The notes below the pieces were generated by a model. It saw only the letters and a program-made list of their open reading frames with translations. It was not told the DNA's origin and ran no database searches. Both the position numbers and the translations under genes were made by a program. Shown piece by piece: positions 53,476 to 63,597 of a stretch of DNA of 64,000 nucleotides (its first letter is position 1; each line of letters starts with the position of its first letter). Source of the stretch: Galbibacter sp048266365 (GTDB lineage: Bacteria > Bacteroidota > Bacteroidia > Flavobacteriales > Flavobacteriaceae); the NCBI RefSeq assembly GCF_048266365.1, contig NZ_JBLWZP010000003.1, positions 248,001 through 312,000 on the forward strand, in the 5' to 3' direction.

Positions 53476-56400
53476 TTATTTATCTACAGATGAATCCCCA
53501 ACTTCCTCTTCTTCTAGGAGCTGCGTTGGAACAATGCCAAATTGTGCTTTAAAGCATTTAGTAAAATATGAAGATGAAGAGAAACCTACCGCGTAGGAAA
53601 CCTCACTAATGGTCGTGTTGCCGGAAGATAATAGCGCCTTTGCTTTATGAAGCCTAATGTTTCTTATGAACTCATTGGAAGTCTGATTGGTAAGTGCCTT
53701 AATTTTTCGATAAACCTGACTACGGCTCAAATTTAAGTGAGAGGACAGAGATTCCACACCTAAATTGGGATCCTCAATATTTTTTGAGATATAATCGATT
53801 GCCTTTTGGATAAACTCTTTATCTAAAGAGGTCGTATTTGAATTTTCGTCAACTTCACTTATGGCACTAAAGTATTTGTTAAATATGAGCTGCCTACTAC
53901 TTATAAGCTGCGATAATCTAAGTTTAAGTAAACGAATATCAAAGGGTTTCACCATATACGCATCTGCACCAATCTCTATGCCTTCAATGCGGTCCTCAAT
54001 TTTTGCTTTGGCAGTCAACATCAACACCGGTATATGACTTGTTCGCATGTCTGTTTTAATCTCTCTACAAAAATCAAACCCATTCATCTTGGGCATGATG
54101 ACATCCGTAACGATGACGTCCGGCAGAATGTCCTTAGCTATTTTAAGCCCTTGTTCACCATTGCTCGCTACCAATACTTTATATTGATGCCTAAAGGCCT
54201 GTTGCAAATACATCCTAAGTTCTAAATTATCTTCAACCAGTAACAGCGTATGCGTAGTTGAAGCTTCTTTAATATCCTGAACCTCGACATGGTCATCCTC
54301 TACACTGGATACTCCCACCACTTCGTCCCTCACTTCTTCAATTTTCTTAAGAGTCACCATATTCAATTCTTCCTCTGAAAAATGCTGCTTTCCTAGAGGT
54401 AATATAATTTTGAAAGAAGTTCCTTTTCCAGGTTCACTTTCCACTTCAATTTTCCCTTTGTGCAATTGAACAAAACTCTGAACCACCTCAAGTCCAATAC
54501 CGGTACCACCATAGTAACTGTGATTCTGGTTTTCCACTTGATAAAAGCGATCGAACATATGTTGAATTTGTTCCTTTTCCAAACCGATGCCTGTATCTGA
54601 GATCACAATTTCAACTGCTGCACTCTCGAAAGTATCATCAACTAACGGGAAGGCAACTAATCGATCTTTTGCATAAACGGCTACATTTATTGCTCCACCT
54701 TCAAAAGAAGCTTTAAAGGCATTTGAAACCACATTAAAAATCACTTTTTCTATCAAGTTTTCATCCCCCCAGATATGTAAAGGCTCCTCGTCTTTGTCAA
54801 ACGACAGAGCTATGCTCCTATTGATAGCCTCTTCCTCATAATGCCCGATAATATCCTCAATAAGATGCGCAATATCAAATTCTTTGGCATGAAGTCGAAC
54901 TTTGTTGAGTTCTAATTTCCTAAAGTCAAGTAACTCATTTACCAAACGGTGCAAGCGTTGGGTGTTTTTATGAATAATTGCGTGTTTTTCACGAAGGCGT
55001 GCCGGTAGATTTGAGTCATCATTTTGCAGTATATCCTGTATTGGATTCATTATAAGGGTCAGCGGAGTTCTAAACTCGTGAGAAATATTGGTGAAAAATT
55101 GGAACTTCTTTTCATTGAGCTGTTCATGCTGAATGCGCTTTTCTTCCTCATACTTTTCGAGTTGTTTACTTCGAATCCTATTTTGTGTCAATTTATTCAA
55201 TACCACTATAGCACTAAAAAACAGCAACAAGTAAACCACCAAAGCCCAATTCGACTTCCACCACGGCGGCAACACTTCAATATACAACTCTAAGGGCTGC
55301 TCATTCCATGTCCCGTCGTTATTTGAGGCTTTAAGCCTAAAGACATAATTACCGGGATCAAGGTTGGTATAGGTTGCGCTTCTAGCATTACCCACATAAT
55401 TCCAAGTATCCTCATAACCTGCCAGATAATACGCATATTCATTGCGCTCCGGTCTGGTATAATTAATTCCGGAATACTCAATGGTAAATACAGACTGTTT
55501 ACTTGTAAAAGTAATACTGTCTGTTTGTGCAATTACTTTTGAAAGCGGTGAGTCCGACTGGGTAGGAAGTACCTTATTATTAAAAATCTTTAAATCAGAA
55601 AGGTAGAGTAAGGTCTCCTGCTGGTTGTACTTTATGGTATTTGGATTAAAGAAATCCATACCTTCATAGCCGCCAAAATAGATATTTCCTTGTCCATCGT
55701 TAAATACAGCGTTCATGTTGTAGTCATTAGACAACAAGCCGTCACTTTGATCAAAGTTAGAAGATTCCCCGGTTTCAGGGTTCAACTTTACAATCCCTGA
55801 ATTTCCGGCAGCCCATATGTGGTTTTGATCACTCTCGATTATACCGCAGACATTCTCCAGGTGAAATCCCTCTAGTCTATTATACCATTTTAGTGAATCA
55901 GAATCAGGCTGATATGCAGCCATTCCAGCACCTTTTGTTCCCAGCCATATCGTTCCGTCCTCGCTTTCATATAGAGAAAGGATGTGATTAGCCGTAGTCA
56001 CATTGCCGTATTGCTCTGCCAGACGATCAAACAGCGAGGTTACCTCAAACTCGCCTGAGGGTAACAATTGGACCTTATATAACCCATATGTGCTACCCAA
56101 CCACACCTGATCATGACGGTCCACAAGAACCTTCCATATATCCAAATTCTGAACACCAAGCTTTTGAAAATCACCTGTATTATAGTTGGTAAATAATCCT
56201 GTCTGTGGATCATACGAATGCAAGCCATTATGGAAACTCCCAAACCACAAGGTTCCTTTAGAATCTTCTGCAATACTAACCACAGTGTTCGATTGTAGTC
56301 CTCCATTGGTACTCTCAATGGTATAATTCACAAAATGATGTGTGCCTTTTTTTAAAAAATACACTCCATTATCCCAGCTTCCTGCCCATACATTACCATG

Positions 56401-57657
56401 GCTGTCGATATGAACGGACAATATATAATCTCCTTCAAGCCCGCTATATAGCCTTTGATCTTCTTTATTGATATGAGTATAGATTCCAGTTTTTTTATTG
56501 ATAACATCAATACCACCACCATCCATTCCTACCCAGAGATTGCCATTCTCATCTTGATCAATAGAAGCCACTGATGCTGTATGTAACGAATTCATATTGT
56601 TGTATAGACTCTGATAGCCTTTAAACTTGTCATAGACATCGTCATAGATCGCAACTCCTTTATTGTAATAGCCTAACCATATTTTTTTATCACGATCCAA
56701 GAAAAGTGACCAAATGGAGTTGGCCAATAAACTTTGTTCGTCTTTATTGGACGATACATAGTGATGAATGAGTTCGCCCTGCTCGTTTAATTGGTACATA
56801 CCGTCATTCTCAGTACCACATAGTATTTCTCCACGGCCAATGAGCTCCAGTGCAAAAAACGGATTTGAGGACACACCCAGTTTCTTAATTTGCCTAATTC
56901 CCGATTCATCAACATGACTGATCTTAAACAAACCATCGGCAGAGGTCCCTGTCCAAAGATTATCCTTGGCATCGATAACCAAGGTCTGGGTACTCGAATT
57001 TAGTTGCTCTCCATTGGCAAAGACTGCCGGTTCTAATAGGTTTTTATCTTCGTTATAAAGAAGTATACCATGATTGGATGCCGCATACATTCGTCCATCC
57101 TTGTCAATTTTAAGAGCATGAACAGATAAGGCAACTGAAGCATTGATACCCCGAGTTCCAATATGGGTTGCTTTAAGAGTTTTGTAATCCAACTTATAAA
57201 GCCCCTTACCAAAGGTTCCTATAAAAAGATTCCCTTGCTTATCATCTACAATACTTCGGACAGACAAATTAGCAGCCGTTCCATCCCCAAAATTCTTATT
57301 TGAAATTCTTTGAAACAAATCTGTATTACGATCATAGAGATCCAGACCCTGTTCAGTACCGACCCAAAGCCGATGATCATCATCCAAATAGGTTGTAAAC
57401 ACCAAACTACTGCTCAAAGAGGTGGAGTCGTTAAAACGATGACGGTAAGATTTATATTCCAAGCCATCGTAACGGTAAAGACCGGATCCGTTAGTACCCA
57501 ACCAAATAAACCCATAATCATCCTGATTAATAGTGTACACCCCTACCTTAGGCAAATCTTCCATGATACTGACAAACCGAAGTTCTTCGTCAGAATTCTG
57601 GGCAGGGAGTTGCCAAAAAAAGAATAACAAAATCAGGAATTTCAATATCTTCATCAA
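53476..57657 (-). CDS. Hybrid two-component system regulator (HTCS) with AraC output
   Basis: 1393 residues. Signal peptide (to about 19), two seven-bladed Reg_prop propellers (about 25-700, repeated D.NGNLWVG and GxLWFGSF-type blades), Y_Y_Y domain (about 720-790, NEYAYYLAGYEDTWN), one transmembrane helix (about 795-815), HisKA with SHEFRTPLTL (phosphohistidine near 859), HATPase (GTGIGLEVV near 1055), receiver domain (aspartate near 1184 in VIVTDVIMPKMNG) and AraC helix-turn-helix pair (about 1280-1385). Senses an oligosaccharide in the periplasm and activates the neighbouring susC-susD operon, which lies downstream on the same strand. Full length, no defects. Confidence 0.96.
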   Translation of the reverse strand: MMKILKFLILLFFFWQLPAQNSDEELRFVSIMEDLPKVGVYTINQDDYGFIWLGTNGSGLYRYDGLEYKSYRHRFNDSTSLSSSLVFTTYLDDDHRLWVGTEQGLDLYDRNTDLFQRISNKNFGDGTAANLSVRSIVDDKQGNLFIGTFGKGLYKLDYKTLKATHIGTRGINASVALSVHALKIDKDGRMYAASNHGILLYNEDKNLLEPAVFANGEQLNSSTQTLVIDAKDNLWTGTSADGLFKISHVDESGIRQIKKLGVSSNPFFALELIGRGEILCGTENDGMYQLNEQGELIHHYVSSNKDEQSLLANSIWSLFLDRDKKIWLGYYNKGVAIYDDVYDKFKGYQSLYNNMNSLHTASVASIDQDENGNLWVGMDGGGIDVINKKTGIYTHINKEDQRLYSGLEGDYILSVHIDSHGNVWAGSWDNGVYFLKKGTHHFVNYTIESTNGGLQSNTVVSIAEDSKGTLWFGSFHNGLHSYDPQTGLFTNYNTGDFQKLGVQNLDIWKVLVDRHDQVWLGSTYGLYKVQLLPSGEFEVTSLFDRLAEQYGNVTTANHILSLYESEDGTIWLGTKGAGMAAYQPDSDSLKWYNRLEGFHLENVCGIIESDQNHIWAAGNSGIVKLNPETGESSNFDQSDGLLSNDYNMNAVFNDGQGNIYFGGYEGMDFFNPNTIKYNQQETLLYLSDLKIFNNKVLPTQSDSPLSKVIAQTDSITFTSKQSVFTIEYSGINYTRPERNEYAYYLAGYEDTWNYVGNARSATYTNLDPGNYVFRLKASNNDGTWNEQPLELYIEVLPPWWKSNWALVVYLLLFFSAIVVLNKLTQNRIRSKQLEKYEEEKRIQHEQLNEKKFQFFTNISHEFRTPLTLIMNPIQDILQNDDSNLPARLREKHAIIHKNTQRLHRLVNELLDFRKLELNKVRLHAKEFDIAHLIEDIIGHYEEEAINRSIALSFDKDEEPLHIWGDENLIEKVIFNVVSNAFKASFEGGAINVAVYAKDRLVAFPLVDDTFESAAVEIVISDTGIGLEKEQIQHMFDRFYQVENQNHSYYGGTGIGLEVVQSFVQLHKGKIEVESEPGKGTSFKIILPLGKQHFSEEELNMVTLKKIEEVRDEVVGVSSVEDDHVEVQDIKEASTTHTLLLVEDNLELRMYLQQAFRHQYKVLVASNGEQGLKIAKDILPDVIVTDVIMPKMNGFDFCREIKTDMRTSHIPVLMLTAKAKIEDRIEGIEIGADAYMVKPFDIRLLKLRLSQLISSRQLIFNKYFSAISEVDENSNTTSLDKEFIQKAIDYISKNIEDPNLGVESLSSHLNLSRSQVYRKIKALTNQTSNEFIRNIRLHKAKALLSSGNTTISEVSYAVGFSSSSYFTKCFKAQFGIVPTQLLEEEEVGDSSVDK

Positions 57658-57824
57658 TCGGTACGTTAGGATAATAAGTTAGCGCTACAGGTTCCTTTTC
57701 AAAAATATAACAATATATTAACCCTACAATTCATTTAAGTTAAAAGTAGCCTAAAGCAGGTCATAATAAGAGATCAGATAAATTTGCCCCTCTTTATAAG
57801 CTAATAAAAACTGTGAAATTGTAT

Positions 57825-59006
57825 CTAAAAGACTATACAAACAGGACTAGGTGCTTCTATTTCATCCACAAAACTCAACAGGCCGCTTTGAGCATCCCGC
57901 CGAAATGATATAATAGAATTGGAATATTGATTTGCAACTAAAACATAGGATCCATCCGGAGATAAGCTAAAGTTTCGTGGCCCCTCTCCCCTTACCGATT
58001 CATAACCAACAACTTGAAGCGCTCCGTCATCCTTTACACTGTAGATCACTATTGAATTATGTCCTCTATTAGAGGCATAAAGAAATTTACCATCATCACT
58101 GATATGAATATCTGCTCCGGTGTTTTCTTCTTTAAAACCTTCAGGTAACATGGAAAAGACGGCTCCTTTTACAAATCCCTGCTGCTCATCGTAACGCACC
58201 AAAGCAACGGTATTACTAAGTTCATTAAGCACATAAATCCATTTTCCATTTGGATGGAATGCCAAGTGTCTAGGGCCATCCCCAGGATTAAAATCTAATG
58301 TTTTTGGAGACAACGGCTCCAAGGTATTGGTATTGGAATCAATGGCTGTAAACCACAATTGATTACTTCCAAGATCTGCTGCTATCACTTTATCCTGAGT
58401 AGGAAAAAACCAAACCGAGTGTGCATGCGGGCCATCTTGTCTAGAACTGACTGCCTTAGCCGTATGCTGATTGATATCCAACAAGTCGGATAAAGTTCCG
58501 TTTTTATCCATTTTTAAGAGTCCAACGTTTCCTCCGCTGTAATTTGCAGCTACAACATATCCTTTGTCATTAATGGTCACAAAACAAGGGTGTGCACCTC
58601 CGGAGGAGCTTTGGCTCACAAAAACAAGACTATCTCCTTGTACCTCAAAGGAAGAGACTGTTCCTACACCCTGCTTATTTTTAATCTCATTGGCAGCCAA
58701 CAGGTACTTTCGATCTTTAGAAAACGCCAAATAAGATGGACTTTCAGATTTTGCCGCAAGTTTTATTTTTGAGAGCTTACCCTCTGGGCTTAGTGCATAG
58801 GTATAAATACCCTCACTATCACCATTGGTATATGTTCCCACAAAGAAATTAATATTTTCCTTAACCATATATTGCTCTTGTCCTTGCACTTCAGATGACT
58901 TTTCAGAGCTACCTTTCAGCTCTGTTTGATCAGCCGCCTCTGTTTTACTTTTTTCTTTACAAGATCCCATGGCAATTACCACAAATATGATCATTATATA
59001 TCTCAT
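57825..59006 (-). CDS. Lactonase-family beta-propeller lipoprotein (6-phosphogluconolactonase-like fold)
   Basis: 393 residues. Lipobox AMGS-C16, an acidic linker (about 20-45), then a seven-bladed propeller of the Lactonase family: FFVGTYTNGDSEGIYTY at the start, GDGPRHLAFHPNGKWIYVLNE (around 255-275), GADIHISDDGKFLYASNRGHNS and GEGPRNFSLSPDG. Cytoplasmic members (YbhE/Pgl) hydrolyse 6-phosphogluconolactone, but this one is exported and so more likely acts on a periplasmic or surface lactone; substrate unknown. It lies upstream of the hybrid regulator on the same strand (167-base gap). Confidence 0.9.
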   Translation of the reverse strand: MRYIMIIFVVIAMGSCKEKSKTEAADQTELKGSSEKSSEVQGQEQYMVKENINFFVGTYTNGDSEGIYTYALSPEGKLSKIKLAAKSESPSYLAFSKDRKYLLAANEIKNKQGVGTVSSFEVQGDSLVFVSQSSSGGAHPCFVTINDKGYVVAANYSGGNVGLLKMDKNGTLSDLLDINQHTAKAVSSRQDGPHAHSVWFFPTQDKVIAADLGSNQLWFTAIDSNTNTLEPLSPKTLDFNPGDGPRHLAFHPNGKWIYVLNELSNTVALVRYDEQQGFVKGAVFSMLPEGFKEENTGADIHISDDGKFLYASNRGHNSIVIYSVKDDGALQVVGYESVRGEGPRNFSLSPDGSYVLVANQYSNSIISFRRDAQSGLLSFVDEIEAPSPVCIVF

Positions 59007-59330
59007 TTTATTATTTTTTGGTTAATGAGTGAGTAAGATACAATTTCTCCTACATATGAGCTTATCCCCCTAGAAATTATTGCGCTAAGACAAGTGAGTT
59101 TTCATCCATATTCCGGGAGAATTAGTTAAGCAAAACAATGCTTTTTGATCCTTAGGAATTTTAAAAAGATGCAGATAGCATCACGATAAAGTCTTTAAGC
59201 AACCAAAAATAGACCTAACACCAAATTTAAGCAGTCAAAAAAAGGCCAGTCTTATCAGACGGCCTCATTTGAATTCTTCACTACATTACGCAGTGCTATT
59301 TTACTATTTTCTTATTCTATTTAAGTATGG
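59007..59330. other. Intergenic region between rny and the lactonase-like gene
   Basis: 324 bases with no gene; contains the rny terminator at 59236-59265 and, to its left, the promoter region of the lactonase-like gene. Confidence 0.5.
59236..59265 (-). terminator. Rho-independent terminator after rny
   Basis: On the minus strand AGGCC-GTCT pairs with AGAC-(T)-GGCCT around a 4-base loop (59243-59265), followed by seven T. One bulged base. Confidence 0.85.
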
Positions 59331-60896
59331 TTATTTGGCAATATTTACCGCTCTTGTTTCACGAATAACGGTGATCTTAACCTGACCGGGATAGGTCATA
59401 TCCGTTTGAATTTTTTGAGAAATTTCAAACGATAATTCCGCTGCCTTATCATCGCTAACCTTTTCACTCTCTACAATAACCCTTAGCTCTCTACCGGCTT
59501 GAATAGCATATGCTTTTTTAACACCGTTAAAGGCAAAAGCTATCTCCTCAAGATCTTTAAGACGTTGAATATAAGAATCCAATACCTGGCGTCTAGCACC
59601 TGGTCTAGCGCCACTAATGGCATCACAAACCTGTACAATTGGCGCCAACAGCGTTTTCATTTCAATTTCATCGTGGTGAGCACCGATGGCATTACATACT
59701 TCCGGTTTTTCACCATACTTCTCTGCCCACTCCATACCTAAGATTGCGTGTGGAGTTTCTATATCGGTCTCAGGTACTTTTCCTATATCATGCAAAAGAC
59801 CTGCTCTCTTAGCTAATTTAGAATTTATACCAAGTTCAGCTGCCATGACACTACACAGTTTAGCTACCTCTCTAGAGTGTTGAAGCAGGTTTTGTCCATA
59901 AGAGGAACGGTACTTCATTCTACCTACAGCCTTAATAAGCTCAGGATGTAAACCGTGAATTCCTAAATCAATTACAGCACGCTTTCCAACCTCTATAATT
60001 TCTTCATCTATTTGTTTTCTGGTCTTTTTCACCACTTCTTCTATACGAGCTGGGTGGATACGACCATCGGTAACCAATCTATGCAAAGACAATCTTGCAA
60101 CCTCTCTACGAACAGAGTCAAAACAAGAAAGTATTATGGCCTCCGGAGTATCATCTACAATGATTTCAACACCGGTTGCGGACTCAAGCGCACGGATATT
60201 TCTTCCTTCTCTACCAATGATACGCCCTTTGACATCATCAGATTCCAGGTTGAATACAGAGACACAGTTATCTATAGCTTCCTCAGTACCGATACGCTGA
60301 ATGGTATTGACAATTACTTTTTTGGCTTCCTGTTGTGCAGTTAACTTAGCCTCCTCCAATGTTGTTTGGATAAAGGTCATGGCATCACTTTTAGCTTCTG
60401 ATCTCAGAGATTCCACCAGTTGTGCTTTAGCTTCCGAAGCCGAAAGTCCTGAAATAACCTCCAATTGTTCTATCTGACCTTTGTGAAGCCTATCGACTTC
60501 ACCTTGTTTTTTGTCTAAAAGATCGAGTCGAAAATCATAATCTTTATTTTTAGATTCGAGTTCGCTGCTCAATTTTTTATTCTTTGACAGCTCATTCGAT
60601 ATCTGAGATTCTTTGTCTCTGGTTCGTTTCTCTGCCTCAGCTATCTTTTTATCTTTTGCGACGATCACCTTTTCGTGTTCCGCTTTAAGTTCTAAGAACT
60701 TTTCCTTAGCCTGAAGGATTTTATCCTTTTTTATATTCTCTCCCTCATTTTTGGCTTCTCTAAGGACTTTCTGAGCTTCTTTATGTGCACTTGAGATTGT
60801 TTTGCTTGCCTTGTTCTTCTCCAAAACCTTCGCGACTACAAAGCCCGCTATACCCCCTACTAGTGCTACTACTATTGATAGTGTAATATCATCCAT
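59331..60896 (-). CDS. rny: Ribonuclease Y
   Basis: 521 residues, usual length. An N-terminal transmembrane helix (about 4-24, VVALVGGIAGFVVAKVL), a long charged coiled coil (about 25-200), a KH domain with IGREGRNIRALE (around 226-237) and an HD domain with AGLLHDIGK (metal ligands HD near 367) plus GAHHDE. Membrane-tethered endoribonuclease that starts mRNA decay. It lies 14 bases downstream of the 6S RNA on the same strand. Intact and housekeeping. Confidence 0.98.
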   Translation of the reverse strand: MDDITLSIVVALVGGIAGFVVAKVLEKNKASKTISSAHKEAQKVLREAKNEGENIKKDKILQAKEKFLELKAEHEKVIVAKDKKIAEAEKRTRDKESQISNELSKNKKLSSELESKNKDYDFRLDLLDKKQGEVDRLHKGQIEQLEVISGLSASEAKAQLVESLRSEAKSDAMTFIQTTLEEAKLTAQQEAKKVIVNTIQRIGTEEAIDNCVSVFNLESDDVKGRIIGREGRNIRALESATGVEIIVDDTPEAIILSCFDSVRREVARLSLHRLVTDGRIHPARIEEVVKKTRKQIDEEIIEVGKRAVIDLGIHGLHPELIKAVGRMKYRSSYGQNLLQHSREVAKLCSVMAAELGINSKLAKRAGLLHDIGKVPETDIETPHAILGMEWAEKYGEKPEVCNAIGAHHDEIEMKTLLAPIVQVCDAISGARPGARRQVLDSYIQRLKDLEEIAFAFNGVKKAYAIQAGRELRVIVESEKVSDDKAAELSFEISQKIQTDMTYPGQVKITVIRETRAVNIAK

Positions 60897-60910
60897 CTTT
60901 ACGTTTGTTT

Positions 60911-61107
60911 AAAAAAAAAGCCTACATCGGCATATAAGTTTTGTACAAACTCCATTTAACAGGTTTAAGGCTACCAAACTGATCAAGGGTCCGCTGTTCC
61001 TTAGGTCTGAAATTAATCAGAGGCGCGGCATGCTTTTACAATTTGAACTCACCTTTTTGAATTGATACTTGTTGAGTTTGTCAAAAAAATGCAACCAATG
61101 TAGGCAG
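60911..61107 (-). ncRNA. ssrS: 6S RNA between zapA and rny
   Basis: The minus strand folds as one long rod. The 5' side GCCTACATTGG (61105-61095) pairs with the 3' side CCGATGTAGGC (60930-60920) over 11 bp with one G-U pair, and nine T follow (60919-60911). A second helix, ACAAACTC near 61080 with GAGTTTGT near 60945, continues the rod and leaves a large central open region. Length is about 195 bases, the order zapA-RNA-rny is that of flavobacterial 6S genes, and there is no competing ORF. 6S RNA binds housekeeping RNA polymerase and mimics an open promoter. End points are approximate. Confidence 0.8.
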
Positions 61108-61144
61108 TAACATTATGTTATTTAAAAGAACTATCTAACTTTAA

Positions 61145-61432
61145 TTACAAATGATTGGTCAAGAGTTCGTTGAGTTTCATCAAACGTTCTTTTGTCTGTT
61201 CATTTGTTTCTTCTTTATCTATACTTTTTTGTTCCATTTGAGATGCAAACTGAAGCGCGCACATCGCTAAAACATCTTGCTTGTCTCGCACGGCATAACT
61301 CTTCTCAAATTGCTTGATCAACTGATCTATAGTTTTAGCTGCCTTCCTTAAGCCCTCTTCTTGTTCAGGCATTATGGTCAAGGGGTACACCCTATCGGCA
61401 ATAGATATTTTAATCTTTAGCGTATTTGCCAT
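61145..61432 (-). CDS. zapA: Cell division protein ZapA
   Basis: 95 residues. KIKISIADRVYPLTI is the N-terminal strand of ZapA, followed by the helix EEGLRKAAKTIDQLIKQFEKS and the C-terminal coiled coil beginning near residue 50 (VLAMCALQFASQME). Dimers or tetramers bundle FtsZ filaments at the division ring. It lies 16 bases downstream of the coiled-coil gene and just before the 6S RNA. Confidence 0.93.
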   Translation of the reverse strand: MANTLKIKISIADRVYPLTIMPEQEEGLRKAAKTIDQLIKQFEKSYAVRDKQDVLAMCALQFASQMEQKSIDKEETNEQTKERLMKLNELLTNHL

Positions 61433-61448
61433 CTCCCTATGTAAACAA

Positions 61449-61739
61449 TTATTCAGAAAGTTGAGTTATACACTCATCCAATTCCCGAATCAAAGTATTT
61501 ATTTTAAGCTTAGCTTCTGTCTTATTCGTATTACTGCCAATCATTGAATTTGCCAGTTTGAGCGATTCGTATTTATCCTTCCACTGATCGACGGAAAGCT
61601 CTAAATTCTTATTGCTATGCTTCGATTTTGCTAACTCATCCTTTAACTGCTGATTGATGCTTTGTTGAAGTTTTAAGTTTTCAAGCAACTTACCAATCTT
61701 ATCTTCCAGTGAATCAACAATTTCTATCATGTCGCTCAT
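61449..61739 (-). CDS. Small coiled-coil protein upstream of zapA
   Basis: 96 residues from ATG 61739 (MSDMIEIVDSLEDKI); a TTG at 61754 would add 5 residues. Almost entirely heptad-type coiled coil (about 5-60, LEDKIGKLLENLKLQQS), then a serine- and asparagine-rich break and a C-terminal helix (TLIRELDECITQLSE). The gene is regularly found directly before zapA in Flavobacteriia, so a division-related, ZapB-like role is likely, but it has not been shown. Cytoplasmic. Confidence 0.8.
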   Translation of the reverse strand: MSDMIEIVDSLEDKIGKLLENLKLQQSINQQLKDELAKSKHSNKNLELSVDQWKDKYESLKLANSMIGSNTNKTEAKLKINTLIRELDECITQLSE

Positions 61740-61911
61740 ACAAGCAATGTTCAATATATATCTTTACAAAGTTAAGACACCTTTATATACCTCACAATAG
61801 TTTATAAAAATTTCTTTACGTTAGACTAATATAGTGAAATTTGCGTTGATCTGAAGAGATTTTTTCGAATTTGTATTCAATTCATTAGATTTGCCTTATA
61901 ATTTTTGATTC

Positions 61912-63597
61912 ATGCGAACCCTGATTTTTTGTAGTTTATTAATCACCCAATTTCTTTTTTCTCAACAACCCTATCCAAAGGATTATTTTCAGTCTCCCCT
62001 AGCGGTTCCGATTGTTTTATCCGGTAGTTTTGGAGAGTTACGATCCAACCACTTTCACTCGGGATTGGACATTAAAACCATGCAGCGGGAAGGTCTGGAT
62101 GTGTTTGCTACGGCTGGCGGTTATGTTTCAAGAATAAAGATTCAACATTACGGCTATGGTAAAGCAATTTATATTACACACCCGAATGGCTTCACTACCG
62201 TTTACGCTCACTTGCAAAGTTTCGGACCAAAAATACAACAATACGTCAAAGAGCAACAATACAAAAAGCAGTCCTATGAAATTGAGCTCTTTCCTAAACC
62301 CGAGGAGCTGGTAGTAGGTAAAGGCGATCTCATTGCTTATAGTGGAAACACAGGAGGAAGCGGTGGCCCGCACCTACATTATGAGATTAGAAATGCCAAG
62401 GCGGAACCTATGAACCCATTGCTATTTGGATATGACGTAAAAGACACAACTCCACCGAGAATTCTCGGTGTATACGCCTATGCGATTGGAAATGAATCCA
62501 TAATAGATAACACAAACAACAAAATAGAACTCCGACTCACTAAACAAGATGACAATACTTTTGTTGCCGATAAGATATACGCCGAGGGAACCATTGGTCT
62601 AGGAGTAGAAACCTATGATCAATTCGACATGGCTTACAATAAAAATGGAGCCTATAAGGTGTGTACCACTGTGGAAGGAAAACGTAACTTCGAATATAAT
62701 TTCGCGAGCTTTTCTTTTTCAGAAAGTAGATACATCAACACCTTAATCGATTATCCTGTGTATGCCAACAAACGCAAAAGAATACAGAAGTGCTACATAG
62801 AACCCTATAACAAATTAAGCATCTACGACAAAAAGGACAATAATGGTCTAATCGCTATAGAACCGGGGAATACTTACAATGTTAGCTTAGAAGTTTCTGA
62901 TTTAGCCGGAAACGTCAGTATTGTACACATTCCGGTGGAAGGAAAAAAACAGGAATTACTACGTGCGAAAACCGTTTTTAAATCAGATCATTATCTTATC
63001 TCGAACCGTGATAATATCTTCAAGGTAGGAAATGCCACCTTATATTTTCCGGAAAATTCCTTTTATTATAACTTCTTTATCGATCTCCAACAAAGTGGAG
63101 ATACGATTAAAATTCACAAGGATGAAGTTCCTATGCGGAAAAATTATACTTTAAGCATAGCCATGGATGCCATTGACAACAAGGATATTGACAAGTATTT
63201 TATCGCAAATGTCAGCGATAAAGGGCATCTCTCCTACCAAAACACTTATCGCAAGTCGAACGTACTGAGTACCCGAACGCGTGCCTTAGGTAATTTCGTA
63301 ATAGCCAAGGACAGCGTAGCACCCAAGATACGTCCTTCTAATTTTCAAGACGGACAATGGCTTTCTAATTTCAAAACCTTAAAACTGATTATTACAGATG
63401 ATTTAAGCGGAATCAATTCCTATCGAGCCAAAATCAACAACCAATGGATACTGATGGAGTACGAATACAAGGAGAACAGTCTTACTTATAACCTTAGTGA
63501 TATCGACTTTAAGGATAACACCCACCATCTGGAGGTAGTTGTTACAGACAATGTTGGTAATAGCACCACCTATACGGCGGTCTTTCATCAAAAATAA
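61912..63597 (+). CDS. M23-family metallopeptidase, exported
   Basis: 561 residues. Signal peptide (to about residue 17), M23 zinc domain (about 35-170): HFHSGLD gives ligands H49 and D53, and GGPHLHYEIR near 150-160 carries the HLH motif; GNTGGSGGPHLHYE is the family core. Beyond it, residues 180-561 form several beta-sandwich (Ig-like) domains not found in short LytM proteins. Zinc ligands appear complete, so peptidoglycan peptide cleavage is plausible. Divergent from the coiled-coil gene, with promoter in 61740-61911. Confidence 0.93.
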   Translation: MRTLIFCSLLITQFLFSQQPYPKDYFQSPLAVPIVLSGSFGELRSNHFHSGLDIKTMQREGLDVFATAGGYVSRIKIQHYGYGKAIYITHPNGFTTVYAHLQSFGPKIQQYVKEQQYKKQSYEIELFPKPEELVVGKGDLIAYSGNTGGSGGPHLHYEIRNAKAEPMNPLLFGYDVKDTTPPRILGVYAYAIGNESIIDNTNNKIELRLTKQDDNTFVADKIYAEGTIGLGVETYDQFDMAYNKNGAYKVCTTVEGKRNFEYNFASFSFSESRYINTLIDYPVYANKRKRIQKCYIEPYNKLSIYDKKDNNGLIAIEPGNTYNVSLEVSDLAGNVSIVHIPVEGKKQELLRAKTVFKSDHYLISNRDNIFKVGNATLYFPENSFYYNFFIDLQQSGDTIKIHKDEVPMRKNYTLSIAMDAIDNKDIDKYFIANVSDKGHLSYQNTYRKSNVLSTRTRALGNFVIAKDSVAPKIRPSNFQDGQWLSNFKTLKLIITDDLSGINSYRAKINNQWILMEYEYKENSLTYNLSDIDFKDNTHHLEVVVTDNVGNSTTYTAVFHQK

